In this document: positions 55,752-64,000 of the stretch, in pieces | Position numbering within the stretch: position 1 is the stretch's first letter | How the letters are laid out: the number at the start of each line of letters is the position of its first letter | Origin: Saururus chinensis | Taxonomy: Eukaryota > Streptophyta > Magnoliopsida > Piperales > Saururaceae | DNA: 64,000 bases | Assembly: GCA_035235625.1 (NCBI GenBank) | Contig: CP141144.1 | Span: 46,870,014 to 46,934,013, forward strand | Direction: 5' to 3' | Notes under the pieces: generated by a model | Database searches by the model: none | Told to the model about the DNA's origin: nothing | Seen by the model: only the letters and a program-made list of their open reading frames with translations | Program-made: the position numbers and the translations under genes

Positions 55752-57740
55752 TGTAACGACCTAACCTGAGCCAGGCCCACAAAATCACTAATAGAAAATT
55801 TGATCTTTCCTTAAGCCAGGAATCATCATCTGTGTGTGAGAGGTACAACATTCGTCTATGCACTACGGAGCTTCAAGGATTCCCCATTTATAGACTTAGG
55901 TTATAATGGACACATACACACAACGAAGCTTCATAGTTTGTCTCATGTGAAATAGAATAAAACATATATGTATAATTAATTTGGATGGGGCCAGTGTTGC
56001 CTTGCCATTGGTTGCCTACGTACATATTGGATATTATTCCAATACGATCAGATCCGAAAGTAGTTCTGCCTAACGGCTATTACATACATCAAGCAGCACA
56101 AAATCATATACATTAAAATATGTATATATTGATATTTAATCAAAATCATACTGAAACTTGTAATCTATTGGAGTCAAGAAGAAGTTAATAAGTCAACGAA
56201 ATCGTACATCTCGCTATACCACAGAGCTAGATCAAAATCACATACACACGTCTCGCTCTATCACTGAGCCAAGACCGAACACACGCACACACGTCTTGCT
56301 CTACCCTAGAGCAAGACAAAACATAAACATGTCACTTCAAAGCATAGTAGATTGGAGCACAAAGGATCATGACATAGCATACATCCTAATTTAGCACATG
56401 CAGCTCTATAATTTAAATAGGAGGACAAAAATATTTACTCCCCTAATGTCTCTAAGGTAACGGTATTCGGAGTTGCTCATTCCTTCTGGGCGTCCTCCCC
56501 TTAGGATCCAAAGGCAGTAGACGGAGCTTCCTCTAGCCTCCATACATTCCTCATCTTGCACTGAAAGACTACGTACAAATGTTCTCCTTGCCGGAGACTC
56601 TTCTTGTTTTCCACACCAGTGGGCGATGGACAGAACCTCCCCTACTCGGGGATGTTCCTCACATATCGTGGCTCTTCAGTTGAAGACAGAGCCTCCCCTA
56701 CTCTAGATTGCTTCTCTTGTTGTGGCCCGGCAACTTCGAATAGAACCTCGTCTTACTTCTGTCTCCTTTTTCTTTCTCATGTGGTTAAGGACGATAGGCA
56801 GGGCTTCTCCTCGGCTTAGGGAATTTCCTCCTCATATGATCACCAACTTAGAGAACGGACCCTCCATTGCGAAGAGCACGCTCAAATTAGTCAAGAACGC
56901 CTCTTGAATGGACTAAATCGGAGCAAAGATGCTTAGAAACATAGGTAGAGAAGTTTGTCGGTGCTCGAGGACAACGGGCACGACCTCTCCTTCTCTTGGG
57001 GTGTTTCCTCCTTATACTGTCTCCAACTCGAAGAAAAGACCACTCCATTGCATAAAGCACACTTGATTTACTTAAGAATGCCTCTTGAACGGCCTTAATC
57101 GACTCAAAACGCTCAGAAAAGAGGAGAAAGAAGTTTTGATTGAAAAACTAGCTGAAATGGGGTATTTATATAGCCCCCGAGCAGCTGAAACCACGGTGCC
57201 GCATAGCCAAAAACGGCGGTGCAGCTGGTTTCGGGCGGCGCACCCACGGCGATCACTAAAATGCATGGCGCACTGCAGCACCCACCATTTTTGCCGCACA
57301 CGTGCAGTGCAATGCCAGCGCATGCAGCGATTGCACGGCGCAGTCACGCATGCTGCACTCACATCATGCGCGCACCTCTCTTTTTTTATTATTTTTATAC
57401 TCAAAACTTCAAACGCGCGTAACTTCCTACCCCGGATTCTGATTTGCGCGTTCTTGGTACTGTTGGACTCGTATCGACGAACCCTTCGATAAAACCCACT
57501 TAAAGCAGTATATCATACTCTTTATAAGTGGGTCCCGCCTATTTTACACACTTCTCAAGGTTGTAACTTTTGATCCCGACTTCCATTTTGCACGTTCTTT
57601 GTATCGTTAAGCTCGTTATTTCAAGCTCTACTCATATACAGAGGTTTCAACCTTTAAAATTCTCTAAAACTCAATGAAAGGTTATCTAATTACCTCTAAC
57701 CCCGTAGGTTAAATGTGATTAGAAAAAATAGGGTGTTACA
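55752..57740 (-). mobile_element. Solo LTR F inside the antisense MULE gene, TSD ATCCA
   Basis: It starts TGTAACGACCTAACC and ends GGGTGTTACA. ATCCA flanks it at 55747-55751 and 57741-57745. It is colinear with solo LTR E over its length. Minus orientation: a TATA-like TATATAAATA on minus at about 57164-57173 precedes the presumed leader. It lacks the TCGTGT motif clusters of the MULE around it. Confidence 0.93.
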
Positions 57741-57965
57741 ATCCAACAGCGGCCTCGAGATGATGATGGGCTCGCAATCAGATACTGGGTACAACCCAGT
57801 CTCGACCAATATGGCCTTGCATCCCAAACGTGAATCTACAAAGTCTTTTGATAGACGTAATCCAGCAGGGAAACTATTTGTTCCCAGACCTGGTCTTCTC
57901 CCGTAGATTCTCTTCTTCAACCTTCACTGACTCCACCATTTGATGTAATATTCTAACTTTTACGT
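57741..57965 (-). pseudogene. DUF1985/PMD-like domain of the antisense gene, 5' half
   Basis: On minus, after the acceptor TTTTGTAG|ACGTAAAAG, it reads VRILHQMVESVKVEEENL and, in another frame, FVDSRLGCKAILVETGLYP, VSDCEPIIISRPLL, which continues directly into the WDDSLEVF part beyond the solo LTR. It marks an upstream exon of the antisense gene. Confidence 0.7.
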
Positions 57966-58255
57966 CTACAAAATTGGATAAATATATGTCAATCAATAAT
58001 AGGTCATGACCATAATCAATAGCCTCATCGATTCACATTATATAGCTAACTTGTATTTATACGGTAAGTATATTTATCGTGTGCTCGAACATATGCTACG
58101 AGGAAGTCGTATACACAATATCATAATGGTTGAGCATCGTCTTTCCAGTGTCTTATTGAACACACGATATATGACTCATCGTCTTTCTAACCCAACAATA
58201 GTCTGCTTTGACTGCCTATGTCGTGTGCTCTAATACACGCTAAATAAAAAATCAT

Positions 58256-58741
58256 GCATACAAATATATGAAATGCCTTACCATGAAACCATTGCTATTC
58301 TCCGAGCTGGATTAACCACTCGTTCAGCTGCTAGTTTTCTACTAAGTTTACTCCTTTACCTAGATCGCCACAAACCCAAACTGCCGCTATAAAGAAGAAC
58401 CACCTTGGGGCGTACAGTTTCAAAACTCAACTTCGCAAACTCTTTCCAAAACTCATTCTTCGCAAACTCGTTCTAGAACAAAAAACCTTGATCTTCCATG
58501 TCTGGTCGGATAGGTCACAAAATCTTCTCCCAGGCTGTTTAAACGGTGCTGAACCAGAGTACTTTGCAATCGAAATGGAGTTTTGAATTGGAACAGGGTT
58601 TTCAATCAGAGGAATCGCCAATAGCTGAAGTCGTATGCCAATGAATGTGATTTCCTAATGGTTTTACACGATATAAAACTCTACCTCTAGCCAGGGGTAT
58701 TTTAGTCTCAAATTTACCTTATATCGTGCTATTCCAGGTTT
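58256..58741 (-). other. Promoter/first-exon side of the antisense gene
   Basis: On minus, an open frame (58427-58621) reads MAIPLIENPVPIQNSISIAK without a known domain, followed by a possible donor TTTCATG|GTAAGG (about 58278-58284). A small duplication of TTCGCAAACTC/AAAACTCATTC words lies at 58430-58475. The start of transcription should lie between here and the right terminal repeat. Confidence 0.4.
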
Positions 58742-58814
58742 TATGGCATTTCCGTTTAAAATCCAAGGAATATGGAATATTTAATTCTTTGGCCAGGCAA
58801 AATCGAAAAAACTC
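58742..58814 (-). repeat. Right terminal inverted repeat of the large MULE
   Basis: It pairs with 46208-46280 and is followed by the 9-bp TTTTTCTCT at 58815-58823. Confidence 0.95.
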
Positions 58815-58823
58815 TTTTTCTCT

Positions 58824-59101
58824 CTTGTGATCCATTGACAACAGAAGTTGTGCAAGAACAACACTATGCCTCAACAGCTATTGTTGATTCTATAGTTGGG
58901 GAATCGTCTCCGGCAGAGGGAACACTACTCAAGGATAAAACAAAACAATTGCATGAGTTGGGTCTCAACATCCCACAACTTCTTGTGGATGGAACGTCGG
59001 GCTCTGGAATGAACCGCCCTTTCACCCATGCAGAGTTTCAGATGGACAGAGTAGAAATTGCACCAAGCTTCAATGCCAAGTCTCCAATTCAACAAGACTA
59101 G
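58824..59101 (+). pseudogene. Possible host-gene last exon at the MULE insertion site
   Basis: An open frame continues from the target site: TTEVVQEQHYASTAIVDSIV, GESSPAEGTLLKDKTKQLHE, LGLNIPQLLVDGTSGSGMNR and an end SFNAKSPIQQD. Its codons and composition look like a real protein, unlike the flanks, and the 3' side (59102-59400) resembles an untranslated trailer. I do not recognise the family. The MULE cut it 5' of this point; the upstream exons are not identified at 44.4-46.2 kb. Confidence 0.45.
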
Positions 59102-59440
59102 GAAGTTGGTTCATCCAAGAATCTTTTAGTGCTGAGAAATTCCTTGAGGATGAAGCCCTATGTGCTTCTTTGCATTTGGGAGAACGGGAACCAAAGAGAC
59201 ATTAAAACTATGATGAGATTTACTTTTTCTTTTGTCAGCGTTTATTTTATTGCTATATGCAAACTTATGAGTCTGTTTTCATGTTTGCACTGGAAAAATA
59301 ATGATTAGAGCAATTTGTTATGCAAACCTTTGTGTAAGCTTTTTAGGAGTATTGATTGAGTCCCACTACTACTTCAATAATGGAAAAATGGTTTGCATTC
59401 CATGCGTTTCTTTTTTCTCCAGGGCTCCGGCTAATTTTTG
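59102..59440 (+). other. Possible 3' untranslated region of the exon at 58824
   Basis: T-rich sequence after the stop (59099-59101). It has no open frame and includes AATAATGATTAG and AATGGAAAAATG words that may serve as weak polyadenylation signals. Confidence 0.3.
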
Positions 59441-59559
59441 CCTGTTGAGAGTGGAGTAGATGACCACAGGGGCATCGGATCAGATCTAAGATCCGATGGC
59501 CATGTGACCCTCTTTCTTCTTAAGATGTTTTAGCAGCAATCGCTGGTAGTTCTTTTTAC

Positions 59560-59765
59560 AGGCAGAGTAGTTTTAGTGACAATTATAATGACCTCCACTA
59601 AAGCTAATAGAATTGATTTTGGAAGCCTTTAGCAGTGGTTGCATTTTCCGCCACTAAGTTCACCGCTGAAGCCTATTGCGGGGCAGTTTTAGTGGGGAGG
59701 CATAAACCGCTGCTAAAAAATTTTAGAGGCAGTTTTATAAGCTTTTAGTAGTGGTTTTGTATTTA
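59560..59765. mobile_element. CACTA-like fragment with short subterminal repeats
   Basis: Repeated units of the type TTTTAGTRGYGGTT and CCGCCACTAAG in both orientations occur from 59570 to 59755, as in the subterminal regions of plant CACTA elements. No CACTA terminus is seen, so only a fragment is suggested. Confidence 0.35.
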
Positions 59766-59789
59766 ATGCTTAAAGTGATTAATTTTGTT

Positions 59790-60138
59790 TCAAATATAAA
59801 ACTTATGAGTCATATTATTAAGTTATGGGAGAGAGATGTTGAAGGACGCTTATGAAAAATAACTAAAGTAACTACGAAATATTTGGTTCATAAATTGAGG
59901 TTATCTTCTTGTGATGATAATTAATCGAAAAGTATAAAGATAGGAGACAAAACTTCTATATAACCTTTATTGATTGATAAAAAAATTATAAGAGTGCCAT
60001 GAGAACTCATGTAGAGTGTCTTAAGAAGAAGAAGAAGAAATGACTTGAGAACTCATGTGGAGTGTCTTGAAGAATAAGAAGAAGAAGAAGGGAGTAATAA
60101 GCGGTTATATCAATATTATTAAAGAAATGTACAATGGG
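59790..60138 (+). pseudogene. RTE-type LINE reverse transcriptase fragment, second copy
   Basis: Reads as a decayed version of the same LINE as at 10.8 kb: a KLMSHIIKLWERDVEGRL-like block, ITKVTTKY, a KYKDRRQNFYITFID-like block and an end resembling INIIKEMYNGV. It stops at the LTR piece starting near 60139. The part between KYxDRRQN and INIIK shows what the 10.8-kb copy lost when LTR C went in. Confidence 0.7.
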
Positions 60139-61720
60139 GTTATCATGACCCGGAGTTTTTAAATACATATTAAAATTAGTTTCTAATATTAGAGTTCGTT
60201 TGAGCCACGACTTAGAGGATTTGCCATTAGCATAGCATAAAAATTTTATTTCCTAAGACATATTGTTTATGTGTAAACACACAAGGAGAAAATAAACAAA
60301 GTTTCACTATGTCCAGCAAAGTCTGGGGGTGGTGAGTATTTTAAAATACTTAGTAGAAAAATTTATAATATCAAACATAAATATAACATATAACAATTTC
60401 AAATCACATAAGATAAATAATATTTTTAATAACATAAGGTGTGCCTCTTACCCAAATTTCTTCCTAGAACTTCATATGTATCAAAGATGTTACTAAAATT
60501 TGCAAGCTATCGTGGCTTCCTGCTAGTATCCTAGACACCTACTCCATCCTAAAGAGTTTACTGCGGGTATGAAACAACTACCTTTTACTCCTCTATGGAT
60601 CATATGCAAATCACTTCGTACTTATGGAGAAAAGAGACACTCGTGCTCATAGGGCTTTGGGATTATAAGAGTAGATAGTATTCCCATGATACTATCTACC
60701 TTAGCACATATAGCCTTCTTATAAGTTTATGCCCTTCTTTAGGGGCTAAGTAGGGTTCCCACCCTTCATTTGGGGCTAGCCACTCATTCTAACGAGATAA
60801 TTACCCTTTCTTTATACCATCCCAATAATATGTTTAAAATCATTTTGACATAGCAATAATTATCAAAAATCACATTTCAAACATAGTGTACTCACTTATA
60901 ATAAAAAAAAAGTGATGAAATTAGATGTTCTCTATCACACATGAATCACAATGCATAATTCATAACCTATTTCAAAGGATAATTGTTCTACAAAATGAAT
61001 ATATAAAAATTGCAGTGCATAATTTATACCCTACTTCAAAGGATAATCATTCGATAAAAATGATTATATGAGGAATTTATTAATCATACCTTGAAAGTAA
61101 CTCAAACAATTAGTATACTAGTCATATATATTAGGTCAAGTACAATCTATGCAAACATTTATACCTTAGAAAAGGATAAAAATCCCTACCTAATTCTCCA
61201 TTCAAATTCGAAGGCAACGAGCATAACTCTCCTTACTTAGACAAGATTTTCACCCTTTTAGAGTCTTCAACCCCTTAAAAATGTTCCTTCCATAGTATAA
61301 AGAATGATCGAATTATGAAGAAATACTTTTTTAACTACTCGAATTAGACTTAAAATCGCTTAGAAAAAGTGAAATAAAATTTAAGGAGTGTCAAAGTGAA
61401 GAAACTGGAAAAAATGCCCCACACGCCAATTTATAGGCACAGTAGTGGTTATGCACGACACAGTTTGACCATGCAATGCTTGTGCAGTGTGCAACTCATG
61501 CCGCCTAGGTTTGGCCAAGCTCATGTGACCAGCACAAAGGGAGCCACCGTGCAGGCCTGACTCACTCAGACCTACAAACGCATCATGCAGGCTATTGCTC
61601 CATCACTGCAACTAGCATCAGGGCAGCTGACGCCAACCTAACACAAGTAATCATTTTATTAAAACAATTCAAAATCTTTAGACATTATAACTTCCTCTCC
61701 CAAACTCAGTTGAGCCCATT
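60139..61720 (-). mobile_element. Truncated LTR (D/E/F-like) in minus orientation
   Basis: It begins near ATCATGACCCGGAGTTTTTA, comparable with the reverse complement of the CCCCGGG... ends of the other LTRs. It contains the TATTTTAAAATACT block near 60340 that is reverse-complementary to LTR D near 16720, and the CTTATGGGGC-type block (here CTCATAGGGCTTT) near 60640. Similarity ends near 61720, before the usual TTACA terminus, so it is truncated. No TSD. Confidence 0.65.
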
Positions 61721-61854
61721 TTTAGTAGAACGGTGCTATTTAAACCCATGTTTTATTCTTGTATCCCCCGTTACTTGTACACCCCGTGTCTAAAACATAA
61801 AACTGCTTACTTAAACCCCGATTCTACAAAATATTCCAGAACAACATTTTTATC

Positions 61855-62330
61855 AATGTGTATGCCCAAAGTCGACAGGAAGGGAAGGTTCATGACCACT
61901 GAGGCGTTGGAGAAGATGAAGACCTTGTGGGCCAGCTCGACGGCAAAGGAGGGAAGGAGAATCCAGGCGAGGTAGTGGAAGGAGCAGTCGAGTTCAAGGG
62001 TGTAGGCCTGGCGGATGAAGGGTCATCATGTAGGCCATCGAGGAGAAGCAAGAGGCGGATGCCGGGGGCAGTGGAGCCGCAGAAGAAGGAGAAGAGGGTG
62101 AAGAAGCCGGTGGCCTTGAGGGCGGACTCTGGCAACTAGGCCAACCTGTACATGGCGAGGCCGACGTTGGGGAGCCCGCGGGTGCACAGAGCGCTAGCGA
62201 GGGGAATGGCCAGGGCCATGAGGAGGAAGGCCATGTAGGAGGCTGCGCGAGAGGCGCGGGAGGAGTGGTCCAGCGTGCACCATTTGAGGCTAGCCTAGAA
62301 TCGGCGGAGGTCTTCGATGATGGAAGGAGC
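61855..62330 (-). pseudogene. DUF3537-type membrane-protein pseudogene fragment
   Basis: On minus: SSRASRAASYMAFLLMALAI, PLASALCTRGLPNVGLAMYR, then a TAG, ALKATGFFTLFSFFCG, GIRLLLLLDGLHDD, and after a one-base shift RQAYTLELDCSFHYLAWILL, PSFAVELAHKVFIFSNASV. The pattern of hydrophobic segments, the RLLLLDxLHDDxxxVRxxYxxxL block and the AxKxFxxS block resemble plant DUF3537 membrane proteins. GC-rich codons contrast with the surroundings. It ends at the 61.86-kb side without a natural stop, so only part of a gene is left. Confidence 0.6.
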
Positions 62331-62630
62331 AGGCAGATTTGTGGCGTTGGGTTGGCAGGAGCAAAGGTGTCTTCTCAGGGTCCGATTCGAGCATTGAGTC
62401 AGCAAAATCGACATCTACACGACTCTCCCTCTCTCTGGAAGCGGCGGCGGCAGCTGCATGGATGGTGGCATCCATACTTGAATGTTGCCTGCCTTCCTTG
62501 TGAGTATTCATGAAATTTGTTGGGAGTCCTATGTGGGCTTGACGCGTCCATATATGACGAGGGTGGGCATATTTGTGAAAGAGATGGGTCGCCATTAAAG
62601 TTGTGAAGGAGGCCAGTAACATTCTTTAAA
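62331..62630 (-). other. GC-rich sequence upstream of the DUF3537 fragment
   Basis: It may hold the N-terminal part of the same gene: SMLESDPEKTPLLLPTQR on minus in one frame. Continuity with the downstream part is broken, and no start codon can be assigned with confidence. Confidence 0.35.
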
Positions 62631-62840
62631 AACTGGCAGGGGTTACCCCCCGCCACAAAGAAGACAGTAACTCAAAGAAGTTACTGTCTTCAAGTTGGCG
62701 GGGGGTACCCCCCCACCAAATTCAGCATGAAGTGGCGGGGGGGGTCTTAGACCCCGTCTGGTTCTTCAAAAATTGGTGGGTGGTGGGCCCCGCCACAATA
62801 CAAATAGTAACTCTGAGAACTATTCTGTCTTCGAGTAACT
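62627..62840. repeat. GC-rich inverted repeats (hairpins)
   Basis: A long hairpin at about 62631-62720 has inner arms GAAGACAGTAACT / AGTTACTGTCTTC and outer arms of the type GGGGTTACCCCCCGCCA / TGGCGGGGGGTACCCCC. A diverged second one follows at 62733-62830 (GGCGGGGGGGTCTTAGACCC ... GGGCCCCGCCACAA ... AGTAACTCTGAGAAC). Confidence 0.8.
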
Positions 62841-62937
62841 ATTTGAGGTAAATTAACTCATCTAGTACATATATACGAATCTTTCAATTGTATCCAAAAC
62901 ATCATAAACATCTATCCGTTTACCCCAAAACTTGAAT

Positions 62938-63240
62938 TTATAAAACATTTTCAATACATCCCATCTTTAGTTGGGATTCCACTGCCGGCTCTCCAAAACT
63001 ATCACATAGTGAAACCATCGCAAACGATGGTGGAATGCTACCACATGGACGCATATCAAAAACTCGATCCTTATATAACTTTTCCCAATCATCATTGTAT
63101 TGTTGATTCACCTCTATTTGTTTCGATGAACATGGAACAATCTCATCTATTTCCTCATTTAAAGTTTTATACCCACTATTGTTTATAATAGATAACATCA
63201 AATACATAAATGACGAAGATTCACCAGCAAGATGATCCAT
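62938..63240 (-). CDS. Hypothetical 100-residue frame
   Basis: An open frame on minus begins MDHLAGESSSFMYLMLSIIN and includes NQQYNDDWEKLYKDRVFDMR. It has a mixed, protein-like composition but no recognised domain, and lies between two hairpin-repeat regions. It could be an exon of a degraded transposon gene. No splice context or promoter was found. Confidence 0.3.
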   Translation of the reverse strand: MDHLAGESSSFMYLMLSIINNSGYKTLNEEIDEIVPCSSKQIEVNQQYNDDWEKLYKDRVFDMRPCGSIPPSFAMVSLCDSFGEPAVESQLKMGCIENVL

Positions 63241-63404
63241 TATTGATTGACTTAATCAATAAGCTATAGTCACCTATAATGACACAAAATAAGGGCAATT
63301 AAAATCTAGGATGATCATAAATAGACAAATAATACTTGGCAAGAGCTAACAAAAGTTTTTAGCCCGTCAATATACATTATTGTACTTAGAAGTGGGTTGT
63401 CCCC

Positions 63405-63570
63405 ATGCAGATATAATCACATTGTTGCAGGGTTTACCCTCCGCAAGTATACTAATTTAAGCTCAGCAAGTATACTAATTGAAGCTTTTACCTAGTTAAT
63501 ACGTAGCAGGGGGTAGTCCCTGTGAGGTGAAGAACAATGTGGCAGGGGCTAGCCCCTGCCAAAAAAATAA
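63405..63570. repeat. Palindromic repeats related to those at 62.7 kb
   Basis: Three GC-rich palindromes are interspersed: TTGCAGGGTTTACCCTCCGCAA near 63424 (imperfect), GCAGGGGGTAGTCCCTG near 63507, and the perfect 20-base palindrome GGCAGGGGCTAGCCCCTGCC at 63541-63560. A directly repeated AGCAAGTATACTAATT unit lies at about 63440-63485. Confidence 0.8.
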
Positions 63571-64000
63571 TAGAAGCTTGCCTCCAAAAACGTTCTATAG
63601 AAAAAAGTGTAAAGATGGTCTTTGGAAGTGTAAATACGCCATTGATGAACAAAGGATGAAAACTTACAAAAAGGGTTCAACTAGTGGGTCGCCGGAGCTT
63701 TTTTACCCACCACCGGAGTGTTTAAATCATTTCCGGAGCTACAGTGTACGCCGGTGGAAATAATACTCTCTAGTGGTCGGCACTACAATCCTCACAGGTG
63801 GCTACAGTGCTCGCCGGCGGCCCTTGAAGAGGAGGAGAAAGTAAAAAACCTCTTTCCGTTAACTCATGAGGTAAAAACGTGGGGGGAAAATGAGTAAGTC
63901 ATGAAAAGGTAAATGAGGGGTAAATGAGTAACTCAATGGGGGAAAAATGGGGTATAAAAGTAATAAAAAATTCAGACTTTTTACTTTCATTTGGGGGATA
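63571..64000. other. End of window, no recognised gene
   Basis: A short open frame (63527-63763, plus) has lysine-rich sequence of no known family. Two GGTGGCTACAGTGCTCGCCGG-like stretches (63700-63820) repeat the CCGGAGCTACAGTGTACGCCGG theme. The remainder (63830-64000) is purine-rich with repeated GGTAAATGAG/GGGGAAAA words. Confidence 0.35.

Larger units (their letters stand above)
47060..58735. promoter_or_regulatory. Clusters of TCGTGT/ACACGA motif, often palindromic, in non-coding parts of the MULE
   Basis: By eye there are more than 40 copies of (A)TCGTGT(T/A)A or its complement. Clusters: 47060-47170, 48130-48365, 49120-49260, 49765-50020, 50950-51165, 51715-51920, 52640-52900, 53935-54155, 54970-55240, 58060-58255 and 58670-58735. 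Many are paired head to head with a 3-12-nt spacer, for example TCGTGTAATCGACAACACGA near 49856 and TCGTGTTATTGAGAACAC near 55075. Variants with TCATGT/ACATGA also occur. The clusters fall in introns and intergenic DNA, not in recognised exons, and I do not see them outside the element or inside the later solo LTR. They could be binding sites for an element-encoded protein; this is inferred. Confidence 0.8.
46208..58814 (+). mobile_element. 12.6-kb MULE with TIRs, transposase, antisense DUF1985/Ulp1 gene and motif clusters
   Basis: Terminal inverted repeats of 73 bp (46208-46280 and 58742-58814) align without gaps with about 64 identical positions, starting GAGTTTTTTC and ending AAACGGAAATGCCATA. 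A perfect 9-bp duplication flanks them. Inside are a MURA-like transposase pseudogene on plus (46497-49650), a tandem triplication (50130-50770), and on minus a gene with an N-terminal DUF1985/PMD-like part and a C-terminal Ulp1-like protease (52025-57960). A 1,989-bp solo LTR has been inserted, so the original MULE was about 10.6 kb. Non-coding parts hold many TCGTGT/ACACGA motifs. All ORFs have at least one stop. Confidence 0.95.

Noticed and set aside
46208-58814. Transposase and Ulp1-like genes as working host genes
   Set aside because: Both have in-frame stops and frameshifts and lie between matched TIRs and target duplications.
63527-63763. Lysine-rich 78-residue frame as a gene
   Set aside because: It starts inside a palindrome, has no known family and no supporting context.

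Overview
This window is nuclear DNA of a flowering plant, most of it transposable elements nested in one another, with only a few decayed ordinary genes. Plant-specific signs are long gypsy LTRs, chromodomain-bearing gypsy pol genes, Mutator-like (MULE) transposases, Stowaway- and hAT-type MITEs, plant RTE and L1 LINEs, and BAHD/HCT-type acyltransferase copies. The ordinary genes have GC-rich codons in AT-rich surroundings, which would suit a monocot or early-diverging lineage, but this is weak evidence. I found no intact protein-coding gene, no rRNA or tRNA gene, and nothing prokaryotic.

Layout. 1-9.2 kb: an older, probably LTR-derived sequence cut by two solo LTRs (838-4104, TSD TAATG; 4375-9090, TSD GTATT). 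10.4-17.7 kb: an RTE LINE with a 5' inversion, split by an LTR (11261-~17040) that itself holds a solo LTR (14631-17012, TSD TAAGT). 17.7-19.3 kb: a minus-strand L1 remnant with a MITE. 19.6-25.6 kb: two tandem, dead HCT-like acyltransferase copies, with at least five small DNA elements in or between them. 26-35.7 kb: a MULE transposase pseudogene with a C-terminal plant mobile domain, interrupted by a complete but mutated Reina-like gypsy element (28107-32965, TSD GGGGG). 35.7-41.2 kb: a 5'-truncated Tekay/Del-like gypsy element with a 3.5-kb 3' LTR. 41.2-46.2 kb: a copia-like remnant and a solo LTR (42241-44392, TSD TTTGG).

46.2-58.8 kb is the most interesting part: a 12.6-kb MULE with 73-bp terminal inverted repeats and a perfect 9-bp target duplication (TTTTTCTCT). 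It carries a plus-strand transposase gene and a minus-strand gene with a DUF1985/PMD-like N-terminal region and a C-terminal Ulp1 (C48) protease-like domain. A related solo LTR (55752-57740, TSD ATCCA) lies inside the antisense gene. The introns and intergenic parts of this MULE, but not its recognisable exons, contain dozens of copies of a short motif, TCGTGT/ACACGA, often paired as a small palindrome. This arrangement resembles the VANDAL/VANC anti-silencing systems of Arabidopsis, with a different motif and in a MULE that has proper terminal inverted repeats.

58.8-64 kb: a possible host exon at the MULE insertion site, a CACTA-like fragment, a second RTE LINE fragment cut by an LTR piece, a broken DUF3537-type membrane-protein gene, and GC-rich hairpin repeats. 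Solo LTRs with intact target duplications recur through the window, which shows frequent LTR-LTR recombination.
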